From Chitinophagales bacterium (GTDB taxonomy: Bacteria > Bacteroidota > Bacteroidia > Chitinophagales > Chitinophagaceae), in contig JAAFIK010000023.1 of assembly GCA_013298665.1 (NCBI GenBank), positions 1-64,000 on the forward strand: a stretch of DNA of 64,000 bases, in the 5' to 3' direction. The notes below the pieces were generated by a model. It was not told the DNA's origin. It saw only the letters and a list, made by a program, of their open reading frames with translations, and ran no database searches. Positions 51,972-61,933 of the stretch are shown here, in pieces. A program made the translations under genes and the position numbers. Position 1 is the stretch's first letter; each line of letters starts with the position of its first letter.

Positions 51972-52781
51972 ATGCAAATACAAACATTCATCGTTGACGC
52001 ATTTACCAACGAACCCTTCAAAGGAAACCAGGCGGGCGTTTGTGTATTAGCCGGTGACATCGAAGACGGTTTAATGCTCGCCATTGCCAAAGAACTTGGG
52101 CTCTCTGAAACCGCATTTGTAAGAAAAACTGCTGAACATCATTTTTCCATCCGGTATTTTTCACCCAAAATGGAAATTATGCTTTGCGGACATGCCACCC
52201 TCGCGTCAGCCAAAGTATTGTTTGCCCGCAACACTACAGCAAACCAGATCGTTTTTACAACCATCCGGAATATCCCCCTGACCGTTACCCGATCCAACGA
52301 TGAGATCATCATGCAGTTTCCGGTATACGAAACCGAACCCGCAACCGTTCCCACTGCATTACTGGACGCACTCGGGCTCGAAACCATCAGCAACTGTGCA
52401 TACAATAAAGAACTCAGTATCCTGCTCCTCGAAATAGCAGACAGCAGAGTACTGCGCCGCCTGGCACCAGATTTTGAGGCCCTGCTCAAATCGCACCACG
52501 GCATTAATGGCGTATTGGTCACCAGTGTTTCGGGTGAGACAGGCTTCGACTTTGAATCGCGCTATTTCTGGCCCTGGAGCGGCACCAATGAAGACCCTGT
52601 AACGGGTGGCACGCATACCTTCTTAGCCGGGTATTGGGGCAAAAAAATGGGTAAAACAAAAATGAACGCATTTCAATGTTCGGAAAGGAGCGGTTATATG
52701 GCAGTTGAGCTGATCAACGAAAAAACCCTCACCATCACCAGTCATGCCCGGATTGTGCTTACCGGCATGATGGAAGTATAA
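51972..52781 (+). CDS. PhzF family isomerase/epimerase
   Basis: A 269-residue protein of the PhzF fold (two diaminopimelate-epimerase-like halves). It opens MQIQTFIVDAFTNEPFKGNQAGVCVL; Glu46 in LGLSETAFV is at the place of the catalytic acid of PhzF; FSPKMEIMLCGHATLASAKVLF and NEDPVTGGTHTFLAGYWG carry the other active-site loops. The real substrate is unknown; no phenazine genes are near. ATG at 51972 is preferred to the frame start at 51930, which overlaps the SDR gene. Confidence 0.93.
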   Translation: MQIQTFIVDAFTNEPFKGNQAGVCVLAGDIEDGLMLAIAKELGLSETAFVRKTAEHHFSIRYFSPKMEIMLCGHATLASAKVLFARNTTANQIVFTTIRNIPLTVTRSNDEIIMQFPVYETEPATVPTALLDALGLETISNCAYNKELSILLLEIADSRVLRRLAPDFEALLKSHHGINGVLVTSVSGETGFDFESRYFWPWSGTNEDPVTGGTHTFLAGYWGKKMGKTKMNAFQCSERSGYMAVELINEKTLTITSHARIVLTGMMEV

Positions 52782-52810
52782 TACACGTCCTGATGCTTCT
52801 TATCCTGCTA

Positions 52811-52999
52811 CTGAGTACTAAGTACTACCCTCTGCTCAGCCAGTGTTCACCGATAGATATCCCACTTCTCTTTACAGTGGGATATCCTACCCTTTGCCTA
52901 CCCTTTGGGGAGCCGGTACTGCCCCCCTCCTGCTGCTACTCCAGACGCAAGATTCAGTACCAACCCAGGCTAACGACTCAGTACTGAGTACTAAGTACT
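52811..52999. repeat. Element bounded by 16-bp direct repeats with an internal inverted repeat
   Basis: CTGAGTACTAAGTACT occurs at 52811-52826 and again at 52984-52999. Between them are GATATCCCAC-(11)-GTGGGATATC (52856-52886, perfect 10-bp arms) and two CTACCCTTTG words. It sits between the converging PhzF-like and 53003 genes and looks like a small non-coding element, or part of a terminator. Confidence 0.6.
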
Positions 53000-53002
53000 G
53001 TT

Positions 53003-53368
53003 TTACACCACCGCCCCAAAATACGGCTCCTCGTCATCATTAACAGCCGTTTGCTGCTGCCAGTAAGCCAGGCTCACCACCTTCCCGTCCCGGGTGCGCA
53101 ACAGGCGGCCAAAAATGGCATTCGTAGCATTAAAAGTTACATCCGTAACACCAATGGTAAAGGTCTCCGGTGGCGCAGCAACAACTTCCCCTTCAGCCGC
53201 AACCACAGCACCCTTCGCAGGCGGTGAAGGCACCACCACTACGGTATAGCCATTCTGCTCCAGCAGGGGTTGTACAAACGCAACCCGTTCCGGCGATGCC
53301 AGCCTTTGCACAACGGCACATTTAATACCGTCCAACTCCTCAAACTCATGATTTTTATTGATGGCCAT
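53003..53368 (-). CDS. Conserved hypothetical protein at the end of the nuo operon
   Basis: A 121-residue soluble protein: AINKNHEFEELDGIKCAVVQRLASPERVAFVQPLLEQNGYTVVVVPSPP, a Pro/Ala/Glu linker, then TFTIGVTDVTFNATNAIFGRLLRTRDGKVVSLAYWQQ. I recall similar small proteins with the same FEELDG and NAIFGR stretches in relatives, without a known role. It lies 58 bp after nuoN on the same strand, so it is probably the last gene of the operon. Confidence 0.72.
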   Translation of the reverse strand: MAINKNHEFEELDGIKCAVVQRLASPERVAFVQPLLEQNGYTVVVVPSPPAKGAVVAAEGEVVAAPPETFTIGVTDVTFNATNAIFGRLLRTRDGKVVSLAYWQQQTAVNDDEEPYFGAVV

Positions 53369-53426
53369 ATTCCTGATAATAATACATCATTAATACTGGT
53401 GACAATTCCGCTGATGCGCCGCTCCA

Positions 53427-54854
53427 TTACAGAGGCGCCTGTGCCGTAACCAACCGGTAAATATACTCGTACGCCCCGCTCAATAACCCAGTTACCAGCA
53501 TACCCGCCACACAAATCACCAGCGCCAGACCCGGTGCCGGGCCAATCCTGATCCGGGCAATGGGCGCAGCATTGTCTTCCATAAACATGGCCCTTACAAT
53601 GCGCAGGTAATAATACAAAGCCACCACCATATTCAAAGCGGCCACAATCACCAGCGTATAATTGCCCTTGCCCGCAGCGGCAAGCAACAGGAAAAACTTA
53701 CCAAAAAAACCGGCCAGCGGCGGGATACCGGCCAGCGAAAATAAAGACAGCGCAAGCACCCAGCTCAATGCAGGATTGGTTCGGTAAAACCCTTTGTAAT
53801 CATCCACAGCTTCTTTGCCACTGCAGGCACTCACCAGCGCCACCACACCAAAAGCCCCCAGGTTCGAAAACAGGTACACCAGCACAAAATAAATCACCGC
53901 CGTACCACCCGTATCCGCCTGACCCGAAAGACCGGCAAGGATAAAACCCACCTGTGCAATGGAGGAAAAAGCAAGAAAGCGCTTGATGTTTTGTTGCCGC
54001 AGCGCAAAAAGATTACCAATAATCATCGTAGCCACCGCCAGGATAAAAACCGCATGGCCGGCCGGTATGGCCAGCACAGCAAACACTTTATACAACACAG
54101 GCACCAGCACAAAAAGTACCGCGCCCTTTGAAAGCACAGAAAGATAAGCCGTTACGGCCACCGGTGCACCCTCATACACATCGGCCGTCCACAAATGAAA
54201 AGGCACGGCCGATATTTTAAACCCGAAACCCGCCATTACCAGTACAAAGCCAAAGAGTACCAGCGGCGTTATATGCAGCAATTGCGAAAGTTCACCATAC
54301 TGCAGCGTACCCGTTGCCCCATACAGCAGCGAAATACCAAACAGCAGCAACCCCGAAGAAAAAGCGGAAGAAATAATCATCTTCATCGCCGCTTCACCCG
54401 AAGTCTTTCGGTCAAGGTCAAAATTGGCCAGCGCAGCCAGAGGTATGGTAAACATTTCCAGCCCGAGGTAAAACATCAGCAGGTTATGGCTGCTCAGCAT
54501 AAAGAACATACCAAGCGTGGCCGACAGCAGCAGCAGGTAAAACTCGGTTACATGCTTATGCCGCAGCAGCCAGGGCCAGGCCATCATCGATACCACCAGC
54601 AGGCCGAGGTTGAGGATGTTTTTTTCGAGTACGATCAACGCATCCGTAACAAACATGCCGCCAAACAAACTGCCCGTTGCAGGCATGATAAAACCCGCCG
54701 CCAGGTTCACCAGCAGCAATACCTGCACCAGCGTAAGGGTGCTGGTATTGCTCCGTTCCTTACTGCCCAGTTTAATCATCAGCAGCAGGAAGAGGATTAC
54801 CGCCAGTACAAGTTCCTGTTTCAACAATATAAAAAATACATTCATCATGTTCAA
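53427..54854 (-). CDS. nuoN: NADH-quinone oxidoreductase subunit N
   Basis: A 475-residue antiporter-like membrane subunit of complex I with about fourteen helices. The central KNLLMFYLGLEMFTIPLAALANF and the conserved KRFLAFSSIAQVGFILAG stretch (with the proton-path Lys) fit NuoN. It is the last nuo gene, starting 2 bp after nuoM's stop. It is involved in proton pumping in the inner membrane. Confidence 0.95.
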   Translation of the reverse strand: MNMMNVFFILLKQELVLAVILFLLLMIKLGSKERSNTSTLTLVQVLLLVNLAAGFIMPATGSLFGGMFVTDALIVLEKNILNLGLLVVSMMAWPWLLRHKHVTEFYLLLLSATLGMFFMLSSHNLLMFYLGLEMFTIPLAALANFDLDRKTSGEAAMKMIISSAFSSGLLLFGISLLYGATGTLQYGELSQLLHITPLVLFGFVLVMAGFGFKISAVPFHLWTADVYEGAPVAVTAYLSVLSKGAVLFVLVPVLYKVFAVLAIPAGHAVFILAVATMIIGNLFALRQQNIKRFLAFSSIAQVGFILAGLSGQADTGGTAVIYFVLVYLFSNLGAFGVVALVSACSGKEAVDDYKGFYRTNPALSWVLALSLFSLAGIPPLAGFFGKFFLLLAAAGKGNYTLVIVAALNMVVALYYYLRIVRAMFMEDNAAPIARIRIGPAPGLALVICVAGMLVTGLLSGAYEYIYRLVTAQAPL

Positions 54855-54856
54855 TA

Positions 54857-56350
54857 CTAATGAGGGGTTAGGACATCACCCGTTTGTTGCAGCAGATGGC
54901 CAGCCGAGGGCTCCGTCAGCCCCACCAGCCAGCCCGGCGCAAAACCGATGGCGATAATACCCGCCAGCAACAATATCGCCGCCAGCCGCTCGTTCCAACT
55001 GGCATCCTTCAGCGACAAATGCTCTCCCGCTGCCACCGGACCCATGATCACTTTACCCACCGCCCGCAGGATATACACCGCCGTCACCACAATCGAAGCC
55101 GCCGCCGCCAGTGTAGCGAGGTGATAACCCATGCCCTGCCGTTGCCAGGCACCCATAAACACCGTCATCTCAGCTACAAAGCCGCTCAGTCCCGGAAGTC
55201 CGAGCGAACAGAGTCCCGCCACCACAAATACGATGGACATAAAAGGCATGATCCGCAGCAGCCCGCCCAACCGGCTCACCAACCGGGTATGCGTACGATC
55301 GTACACCATACCGATAGCCGCAAAGAAAAGTGCCGTCATCAATCCGTGCGATACCATTTGCAGGATAGCACCCGTAACAGCCGTTTTGGTGAGCATCCCG
55401 ATACCGAGCAATACAAAACCGCAATGACTTACCGAAGAGTAGGCATTAATATACTTCAGGTCCGTCTGCATCATGGTCGCAAAAGCACCATACAGAATGG
55501 CAATGGTAGCCAGCAGCACAATCACCCACGAATATTCCTGCGCCGCCGCGGGCATCAGCCAGATGGCGGCCCGCAAACAGCCATAACCACCCAGTTTCAT
55601 CGATATGCCCGCCAGGAACATTGAGGCAGCCGTGGGGGCAGAGGAATGCCCGTCGGGTACCCAGGTGTGAAAGGGAAACAAAGCCGTAAAAATGCCAAAA
55701 CCCGCAAACAAAAAAGGAAAAAAGAAACGCTGGGTGGCCGCAGATACGGGATGCGCCGCCAGCACCGTCATATCAAACCCCGGTGTGGCCGCATTAAAGT
55801 ACAAACCCGTCAGGCCAACAAAAATTAACGCAGAGCCACCCATCAGCAGTAAAGCCAGCTTCATGGCACTGTAATTCTTTTGGCCACTGCCCCAGATGCC
55901 AATGAGTAAAAATTTTGGAATCACCGCAAGTTCCAGGAAGAAAAATAAGGTAAAAAGGTCGAGCGAAATAAAGAACCCGTAAGCGCCCACGCTCAGGAAC
56001 ATCAGCAGGAAGAAAAACTCTCTTCCCAGTACGGTTTGGCGCCAGGATACAAGAACCCCCGCCAGCACCACCACTGCCGTCAGCAGGATCATGGCTACCG
56101 ACATCCCATCCACACCAATATGATAACGGATCTGCAACGCTGCATACCAGCTATGGTTTTCCTCAAACAGGAATGCCGCTGTATTGCCTGCCGCCCTTTC
56201 TGCCTGGTAGCTGTACAGCAGTACTGCGCAGAGCAGCAGTTGACAAACAGCACCCATCAGCGCCAGCACACGGGTTTGCCGTACCGTCTTTGCAGCCAGC
56301 ATCACCAGTACCGTTAGTAAAGGCCATACCAATAAAAGGTTCAGACTCAT
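54857..56350 (-). CDS. nuoM: NADH-quinone oxidoreductase subunit M
   Basis: A 497-residue antiporter-like subunit of complex I. It has the helix-7 and helix-8 lysine region and the family stretch YINAYSSVSHCGFVLLGIGM, plus FHTWVPDGHSSAPTAASMFLAGISMKLGGYG, typical of NuoM. It forms part of the proton-pumping arm between NuoL and NuoN. It lies 16 bp after nuoL. Confidence 0.96.
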   Translation of the reverse strand: MSLNLLLVWPLLTVLVMLAAKTVRQTRVLALMGAVCQLLLCAVLLYSYQAERAAGNTAAFLFEENHSWYAALQIRYHIGVDGMSVAMILLTAVVVLAGVLVSWRQTVLGREFFFLLMFLSVGAYGFFISLDLFTLFFFLELAVIPKFLLIGIWGSGQKNYSAMKLALLLMGGSALIFVGLTGLYFNAATPGFDMTVLAAHPVSAATQRFFFPFLFAGFGIFTALFPFHTWVPDGHSSAPTAASMFLAGISMKLGGYGCLRAAIWLMPAAAQEYSWVIVLLATIAILYGAFATMMQTDLKYINAYSSVSHCGFVLLGIGMLTKTAVTGAILQMVSHGLMTALFFAAIGMVYDRTHTRLVSRLGGLLRIMPFMSIVFVVAGLCSLGLPGLSGFVAEMTVFMGAWQRQGMGYHLATLAAAASIVVTAVYILRAVGKVIMGPVAAGEHLSLKDASWNERLAAILLLAGIIAIGFAPGWLVGLTEPSAGHLLQQTGDVLTPH

Positions 56351-56366
56351 ATATGCTTATCCTGTT

Positions 56367-58286
56367 TTAACGCCATACATACAACAATACAATTGCCAGG
56401 GTAATGATGCCCCCGAAAAAGTACAGCGCATAATCCTGTACCCTGCCCGATTGCAAGCCCCTGATGCGGGCAGACAGCCCCGCAGTTGCCGAGGCAATGC
56501 CATTCATCAGCCCATCCACAATATGCTTGTCGATCCAGGCGGCCGGGCGGCCAATACCCTTGAATATTATTTTTTTGGTGATAAACATATACACCTCGTC
56601 AATATAAAACCGCTGTGCCGCTGCCCGGTACAACCCACCCAGTTGCTGCGCCAGCTTTACCGGTTGTGCGGAAGCCTTTTTGAACAGCCAGGCTGCAATA
56701 CCGATGCCGCACAAAGCCAGTAGCACCGGTGCTATGGAAAACAACAGGTGCAGGTGTTCTGTGCGTCCCCGCCCATCGGGCGTTACATAATGCGCAAAGG
56801 GAATAAACCCTGCTCCGGTACTCAATGCCGCAAGCAGCACAAGGGGCAGCTTCATCGTCCACGTACCTTCGCTATGCGTATGACCACCATCCGCTGGTTT
56901 GCGCCAGAAAATACTGAAATACAACCGGAACATGTAAAAAGCCGTCAGCCCCGATGTAAGCAGGGCAATATAATAGACCACCCGGTTGTTTTCCCAGGCC
57001 GCCAGCAGTATCCCCTCCTTACTGAAGAAGCCTGCAAACGGGGGGATACCGGCAATCGCCAGGCAGGCAATCAGAAAACAGATATGGGTAAGCGGCATCA
57101 GTTTACGCAGGCCACCCATATCCTTCATGTCGTTGCTGTGTACCCAGTGGATAACCGCACCTGCCCCGAGAAACAACAATGATTTAAAAAAAGCATGGGT
57201 AAACAGGTGAAAAAGCGAAGCGGTATAGCCATGGCCATCAGCCGCAGCAATACCGAGCGCAAACATCATATATCCGATCTGCGACATCGTAGAATAAGCC
57301 AGTACCCGTTTGATATCGGTTTGTGTACACGCAATCACCGCCGCAAAAACGGCCGAGAGTACCCCGATCCAGGTGATCAGCTCCAGCACCACGGCATTCA
57401 GGGCAAACAACGGAAACAGGCGGGCAATAAGATACACCCCTGCCACCACCATCGTAGCCGCATGAATCAGTGCCGATACCGGCGTTGGGCCTTCCATGGC
57501 ATCGGGCAGCCAGATGTGCAGCGGAAACATGGCCGACTTTCCGGCCCCACCCGCAAATACCAGCGCCAGTGCCCAGGTAAGCAGCGAAACACCCAGGAAC
57601 GAACCGGTGGTAATGGCCATAAACCGGGCCGACTGTGTATCCGTCAGCCGTTGGATCAGGGTGTCAAAGTTGAGCGTCTGTCCCTGTATCCCCAAAATCA
57701 GTATCCCCACCAGAAAACCCAGGTCTGCAAAACGCGTAACAATAAATGCTTTTTTAGCAGCCGCCACCGCAGCAGGTTTCTGGTAATAAAACCCGATCAG
57801 CAGGTATGAGGAAACCCCCACCAGTTCCCAGAACATATAAATCTGAAAAATATTAACCGCCACCACCAGCCCCAGCATCGAAAATGTAAACAGTCCGAGG
57901 AATGCATAATACGTGCTGTACCTGTCTTCCCCCTTCATATACCCCAGGCTGAAGCAATGCACCATCAGCGATACCACACTTACCACCACCAGCATCATTA
58001 CCGAAATGGGATCAAGCACAATACCCATATCAATACCCACCCCCGGCGAAAACTCCAGCCAGCTTACCTGCACCGCCGTAATTTTTTGGTACACCCCGTT
58101 CCATTGTCCGTCTGCCATAAAATAACGCCAGGCCGTATACAACGACAACAGGGTAACCACCAGCATAATACCCGTGCACAAGGTGCCCGAAAAGGAACGC
58201 AGGTACTTTTTTCCCAACCCGCCCGCCAGGATAAACCCGACTAAAGGCAGGAGCGGAATAAGCGGTATGTAAACGGCATAGTTCAT
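56367..58286 (-). CDS. nuoL: NADH-quinone oxidoreductase subunit L
   Basis: A 639-residue antiporter-like subunit, the end of the membrane arm. FPLHIWLPDAMEGPTPVSALIHAATMVVAGVYL and DIKRVLAYSTMSQIGYMMFALGI are hallmarks of NuoL, and the long C-terminus holds the lateral helix that spans the arm. It starts 4 bp after nuoK's stop. Confidence 0.97.
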   Translation of the reverse strand: MNYAVYIPLIPLLPLVGFILAGGLGKKYLRSFSGTLCTGIMLVVTLLSLYTAWRYFMADGQWNGVYQKITAVQVSWLEFSPGVGIDMGIVLDPISVMMLVVVSVVSLMVHCFSLGYMKGEDRYSTYYAFLGLFTFSMLGLVVAVNIFQIYMFWELVGVSSYLLIGFYYQKPAAVAAAKKAFIVTRFADLGFLVGILILGIQGQTLNFDTLIQRLTDTQSARFMAITTGSFLGVSLLTWALALVFAGGAGKSAMFPLHIWLPDAMEGPTPVSALIHAATMVVAGVYLIARLFPLFALNAVVLELITWIGVLSAVFAAVIACTQTDIKRVLAYSTMSQIGYMMFALGIAAADGHGYTASLFHLFTHAFFKSLLFLGAGAVIHWVHSNDMKDMGGLRKLMPLTHICFLIACLAIAGIPPFAGFFSKEGILLAAWENNRVVYYIALLTSGLTAFYMFRLYFSIFWRKPADGGHTHSEGTWTMKLPLVLLAALSTGAGFIPFAHYVTPDGRGRTEHLHLLFSIAPVLLALCGIGIAAWLFKKASAQPVKLAQQLGGLYRAAAQRFYIDEVYMFITKKIIFKGIGRPAAWIDKHIVDGLMNGIASATAGLSARIRGLQSGRVQDYALYFFGGIITLAIVLLYVWR

Positions 58287-58290
58287 GCTT

Positions 58291-58605
58291 TCAATACTTC
58301 ATGGTGGCCGCATCCTCCACATCGATGGACTGGTGGCTGCGGTACAAATTAATAACAATGGCAATACCCACTGCAGCTTCAGCCGCTGCAACGGTGATGA
58401 TAAATATGGTAAAAAACACCCCATCCATTTTACCCGGATAGAGGTACTTGTTAAACGCTACAAAATTGATATTTACACTGTTGAGGATCAGCTCAACCGA
58501 CATCAGCAGGCTGATAAGGTTGCGCCGGGTAAACAGGCCATACATACCGATGAAAAACAGTGCCGTACTTACAAACAGGATATGCGTGATGGGTATGCCG
58601 TTCAT
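58291..58605 (-). CDS. nuoK: NADH-quinone oxidoreductase subunit K
   Basis: A 104-residue subunit with three helices. GMYGLFTRRNLISLLMSVELILNSVNINFVAF and VAAAEAAVGIAIVI carry the two buried Glu residues of the proton path. Its ATG overlaps nuoJ's stop (4 bp), suggesting coupled translation. Confidence 0.96.
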   Translation of the reverse strand: MNGIPITHILFVSTALFFIGMYGLFTRRNLISLLMSVELILNSVNINFVAFNKYLYPGKMDGVFFTIFIITVAAAEAAVGIAIVINLYRSHQSIDVEDAATMKY

Positions 58606-59117
58606 ATAGCAGCCGGTTTGGTTTTCATGGCAATAACGATACAGCCGATCATCGCTGCCAGTAATAATATACTCACGGCCTCAAAGGGCAGGGCAAAACC
58701 ACCCGCGCCCGTTTCAAGCATCTGCATGCCAATACGCTCCGGCCCCGCATCAAAATCAGCATCAGCCGGTGTAAAGGAATGTCTGTTCAGCAACAGTGCC
58801 GACAGCGTCAATCCTGATACCGCCGCCAGCACGGCAGCAACCTTTCGCAGCAGCGGAGGCGCAGGCATCTCCTGCCCCGATTGCTGCGTAAGAAAAATAG
58901 AGAAAATGATCAGCACCACGATACCGCCCACATATACAATGATCTGTACCGCAGCAATAAACGCCACATCCATCCAGAAATACAGTCCTGCAATACCCAC
59001 CAGGGTAAACAGCAACCAGATGGCGGCCCGGAAAATCTTGCGCGTGGTTACCGACAACACCGCCAGGCCGAGGATGGCGGCCGATAATACATAAAATATG
59101 ATTTGCGATCCGGTCAT
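58602..59117 (-). CDS. nuoJ: NADH-quinone oxidoreductase subunit J
   Basis: A 171-residue subunit with five helices, opening YVLSAAILGLAVLSVTTRKIFRAAIWLLFTLVGIAGLYFWMDVAFIAAVQIIVYVGGIVVLIIF in the typical NuoJ way (quoted in family-known stretches: the FIAAVQIIVYVGGI helix is the most conserved). It overlaps nuoK and lies 69 bp downstream of nuoI. Confidence 0.95.
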   Translation of the reverse strand: MTGSQIIFYVLSAAILGLAVLSVTTRKIFRAAIWLLFTLVGIAGLYFWMDVAFIAAVQIIVYVGGIVVLIIFSIFLTQQSGQEMPAPPLLRKVAAVLAAVSGLTLSALLLNRHSFTPADADFDAGPERIGMQMLETGAGGFALPFEAVSILLLAAMIGCIVIAMKTKPAAI

Positions 59118-59186
59118 GATGATACAATATTCAATACTTCACTGCAGTAATCAATACTGTAGCTTTTTATATGATTTATTTTTCCC

Positions 59187-59663
59187 TTATTCCACCCCTT
59201 CCCTGATCTTCGACCCCGGCCGGTTGAGCTTTTTAATCAGCTTGCTGCGGTCGGTCACGCTGTGTTCGAAGGTGGGCGCCATCTTAATCGCGCTGGTCGG
59301 ACAAGCCTCCACACAAAGGTTACACATCGTACACAGTTCCAGGTGATACACAAATGTGTCGATCGCCTTTTTCTTTTTGCCCTCCGGTGTAACATCAAAT
59401 CTGGTAACGATCTTGATCGTGGCATTGGGACAGGCCAGTTCACAAGCCGTACAGCCCGTACAGGCGTGCTCATTGTTTTCATCGTGCGGCATCACCACCT
59501 CACCCCTGAAACGTTCCGCAAGTACCAGCGTATCCCGGTTGTCGGGGTACTCCTGTGTAATGATCTCTTTGTGGTGGGTAAAATAATAACCCGTACGCCG
59601 CATACCCCTGAGCAGCGATTTTACCCCCTGGTAAACATCCGATATGTATTGTTTTAAAAACAT
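59187..59663 (-). CDS. nuoI: NADH-quinone oxidoreductase subunit I
   Basis: A 158-residue iron-sulfur subunit joining the peripheral and membrane arms. Two 4Fe-4S motifs are complete: Cys68, 71, 74, 78 (CTGCTACELACP) and Cys111, 114, 117, 121 (CTMCNLCVEACP), ligating clusters N6a and N6b. In a complex without NuoEFG it could be close to the electron entry point. It lies 6 bp after nuoH. Confidence 0.96.
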   Translation of the reverse strand: MFLKQYISDVYQGVKSLLRGMRRTGYYFTHHKEIITQEYPDNRDTLVLAERFRGEVVMPHDENNEHACTGCTACELACPNATIKIVTRFDVTPEGKKKKAIDTFVYHLELCTMCNLCVEACPTSAIKMAPTFEHSVTDRSKLIKKLNRPGSKIREGVE

Positions 59664-59669
59664 AGTCTT

Positions 59670-60746
59670 TTAAAAATGCCAGCCCGCAATGGCAATAACC
59701 GTTACCAGCAGCAGGTTAATCATACTGATGGGTAAAAGATATTTCCATTCTAAATTCAGCAACTGGTCGATCCTGAGCCTTGGAAATGTCCACCTGAACC
59801 ACATGATCACAAATATCAGGAAAAACGTTTTGCCTAAAAACCATACCGACGAGGGTATATAATCCATCACATGGTTAAATCCCTGCCAATGCCCGATATG
59901 CAGAGGCATCCATCCCCCCAGAAAAAGCGTGGCACCAATGGCACATACAATAAATACATTTACATACTCTGCCAGGAAAAACAAGGCAAATTTCATCCCC
60001 GAATATTCCGTATGAAACCCCGCCGTCAGCTCAGATTCAGCTTCGGCAAGGTCGAAGGGTGCGCGGTTTGTTTCCGCCGTTACCGCGATCAGAAAAATCA
60101 CAAATGCAATAATCACCGGTATATGCCCCTTAAACAGCCACCAGCCGTTTTCCTGCGCAGCAATGATATCTGTTATCCGCAAACTTCCCGTAAGTACTAC
60201 AATACAGAGGATAGACAAGCCTGCCGAGAGTTCATAGCTCACAATCTGTGCACCGCTGCGCATGGCGCCCAGCAAAGAATATTTGTTGTTGCTCGCCCAG
60301 CCCGCCATCAGGATGCCAATCACCGAAACCGAGGAAACCGCCGTTACAAACAATACCCCGATATTGACATCCCATATCTGGAAGCCCTTTGCAAAAGCAA
60401 TCGGTGCCAGTATCACCATCGCCACCACCATCACCACAAAAGGCGCGAGGTTAAACAGAAATTTATCTGCCCCATCGGGTGTAAGCCCTTCCTTTACAAT
60501 CAGTTTAAGTGTGTCTGCCACCGTTTGCAGCATACCCTTTTTACCCACGCGGTTGGGCCCTATACGTACCTGCATATAAGCCGATACTTTCCGCTCCATC
60601 ATAATCAGCACAAGCCCCAGGATCGAAAACAGGCTGATGGCCAGCACCCCGATAATGACAAATTCGGCAAACAGCGCCCAGCCCTCACTGAGGTTACCGT
60701 AGAGCCATTGGTGTACGGCGTTGGTGATATGTTCGAGACTTAACAA
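59670..60746 (-). CDS. nuoH: NADH-quinone oxidoreductase subunit H
   Basis: A 358-residue membrane subunit forming the quinone pocket with NuoB and NuoD. Conserved parts include MMERKVSAYMQVRIGPNRVG, the acidic loop AETNRAPFDLAEAESELTAGFHTEYSGMKFALF and FVIMWFRWTFPRLRIDQLL. It directly follows nuoD, with a 62-bp gap that holds no gene: nuoE, F and G are missing at this place. Confidence 0.97.
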   Translation of the reverse strand: MLSLEHITNAVHQWLYGNLSEGWALFAEFVIIGVLAISLFSILGLVLIMMERKVSAYMQVRIGPNRVGKKGMLQTVADTLKLIVKEGLTPDGADKFLFNLAPFVVMVVAMVILAPIAFAKGFQIWDVNIGVLFVTAVSSVSVIGILMAGWASNNKYSLLGAMRSGAQIVSYELSAGLSILCIVVLTGSLRITDIIAAQENGWWLFKGHIPVIIAFVIFLIAVTAETNRAPFDLAEAESELTAGFHTEYSGMKFALFFLAEYVNVFIVCAIGATLFLGGWMPLHIGHWQGFNHVMDYIPSSVWFLGKTFFLIFVIMWFRWTFPRLRIDQLLNLEWKYLLPISMINLLLVTVIAIAGWHF

Positions 60747-60808
60747 TGGTTTCTTTTATACTATTGGTTAAATACTGATCCCTGTTTATTTAATGCCCCA
60801 TTTCCGCT

Positions 60809-61933
60809 TTACCGGTCAATATCCGGTATCACCAGGTCGAGCGTACCCATAATCGCCACCAGGTCGCCAATCTTCTGCCCCTTTGCCATATGGTTGAGCG
60901 CGCTCAGGTTACTGAAGCCCGGCGAGCGGAACTTGATGCGGTAGGGCGTGGTGCCACCCTCGCTCACAATATACACCCCAAAATCGCCACGCGCCGTTTC
61001 TATACGGCTGTAAAATTCACCCTTGGGCAACTTCAGTACGGCCTTGGTCTTTGCCTGAAATTCGCCTTCCGGAATATGATCAATCAACTGCTCTATAATG
61101 GAAAGGCTTTGCGCCATCTCTTTCATCCGCACCATATAGCGGGCAAAACAATCGCCTTCCGTTTCCATCACTTCGGTAAACTGTACCTGCGGATAGACTT
61201 CATACGGATACCATTTACGGATATCGCAGGACACTCCGCTTGCCCGTGCCACAGGCCCGGAGCAGCCGTAAGACAACGCATCTTCTTTTGAAAGATAGCC
61301 TACCCCCTTCATCCGGTTCTGGAAAATGATATTGCCCGTTACCAGTTCATCGTACTCTGCAAACCGGCCTTTGAAATGGGTGATAAACGCTTTTACCTGT
61401 TTCTGGAAGTTGGGATGCAGATCAAACATAACGCCACCCGGCACCATATAATTCATGGTAAGCCTTGCCCCGCAGGTTTCCTCCATAATATCATTGATCA
61501 TCTCCCGCTCCCGGAAAGCGTGAAAGAAAGGCGTCAGCGCGCCTACATCCATAGCCAGCGCACCCCACCAGAGCTGGTGCGAGGCTAAGCGCGTCAGCTC
61601 GTCCATCAGCACCCTTATCACCTGTGCACGCGCAGGCACTTCAATCTGCATGGCTTTTTCCACGCATAAGGCACAGCCATGATTATTGATGTGCGAAGAC
61701 AAATAATCCATCCGGCTCGTAACATAGATAAACTGCCGGTAACTCAGGCTCTCACACATTTTTTCAATAGACCGGTGGATATAGCCAAGGTGCGGTTCAA
61801 CGTTTTTAATCGTTTCGCCATTGAGGGTGATCAACAGGTGCAGTACCCCGTGTGTGGAGGGGTGCTGCGGTCCTACGTTGATGACCATATCGCCCTGTGC
61901 TGTTGTTGCCAACTCTTCTATCATCTGCTGCAT
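60809..61933 (-). CDS. nuoD: NADH-quinone oxidoreductase subunit D
   Basis: A 374-residue subunit of the quinone site. GPQHPSTHGVLHLLITLNGE and LGYIHRSIEKMCES near the N-terminus and GSTGPVARASGV-like YGCSGPVARASGVSCD in the middle are typical; the C-terminus ends GTLDLVIPDIDR. The His and Tyr near the quinone head (HPSTHG, SYRQF) are present. NuoC is a separate gene 369 bp upstream, past a repeat-containing gap. Confidence 0.96.
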   Translation of the reverse strand: MQQMIEELATTAQGDMVINVGPQHPSTHGVLHLLITLNGETIKNVEPHLGYIHRSIEKMCESLSYRQFIYVTSRMDYLSSHINNHGCALCVEKAMQIEVPARAQVIRVLMDELTRLASHQLWWGALAMDVGALTPFFHAFREREMINDIMEETCGARLTMNYMVPGGVMFDLHPNFQKQVKAFITHFKGRFAEYDELVTGNIIFQNRMKGVGYLSKEDALSYGCSGPVARASGVSCDIRKWYPYEVYPQVQFTEVMETEGDCFARYMVRMKEMAQSLSIIEQLIDHIPEGEFQAKTKAVLKLPKGEFYSRIETARGDFGVYIVSEGGTTPYRIKFRSPGFSNLSALNHMAKGQKIGDLVAIMGTLDLVIPDIDR

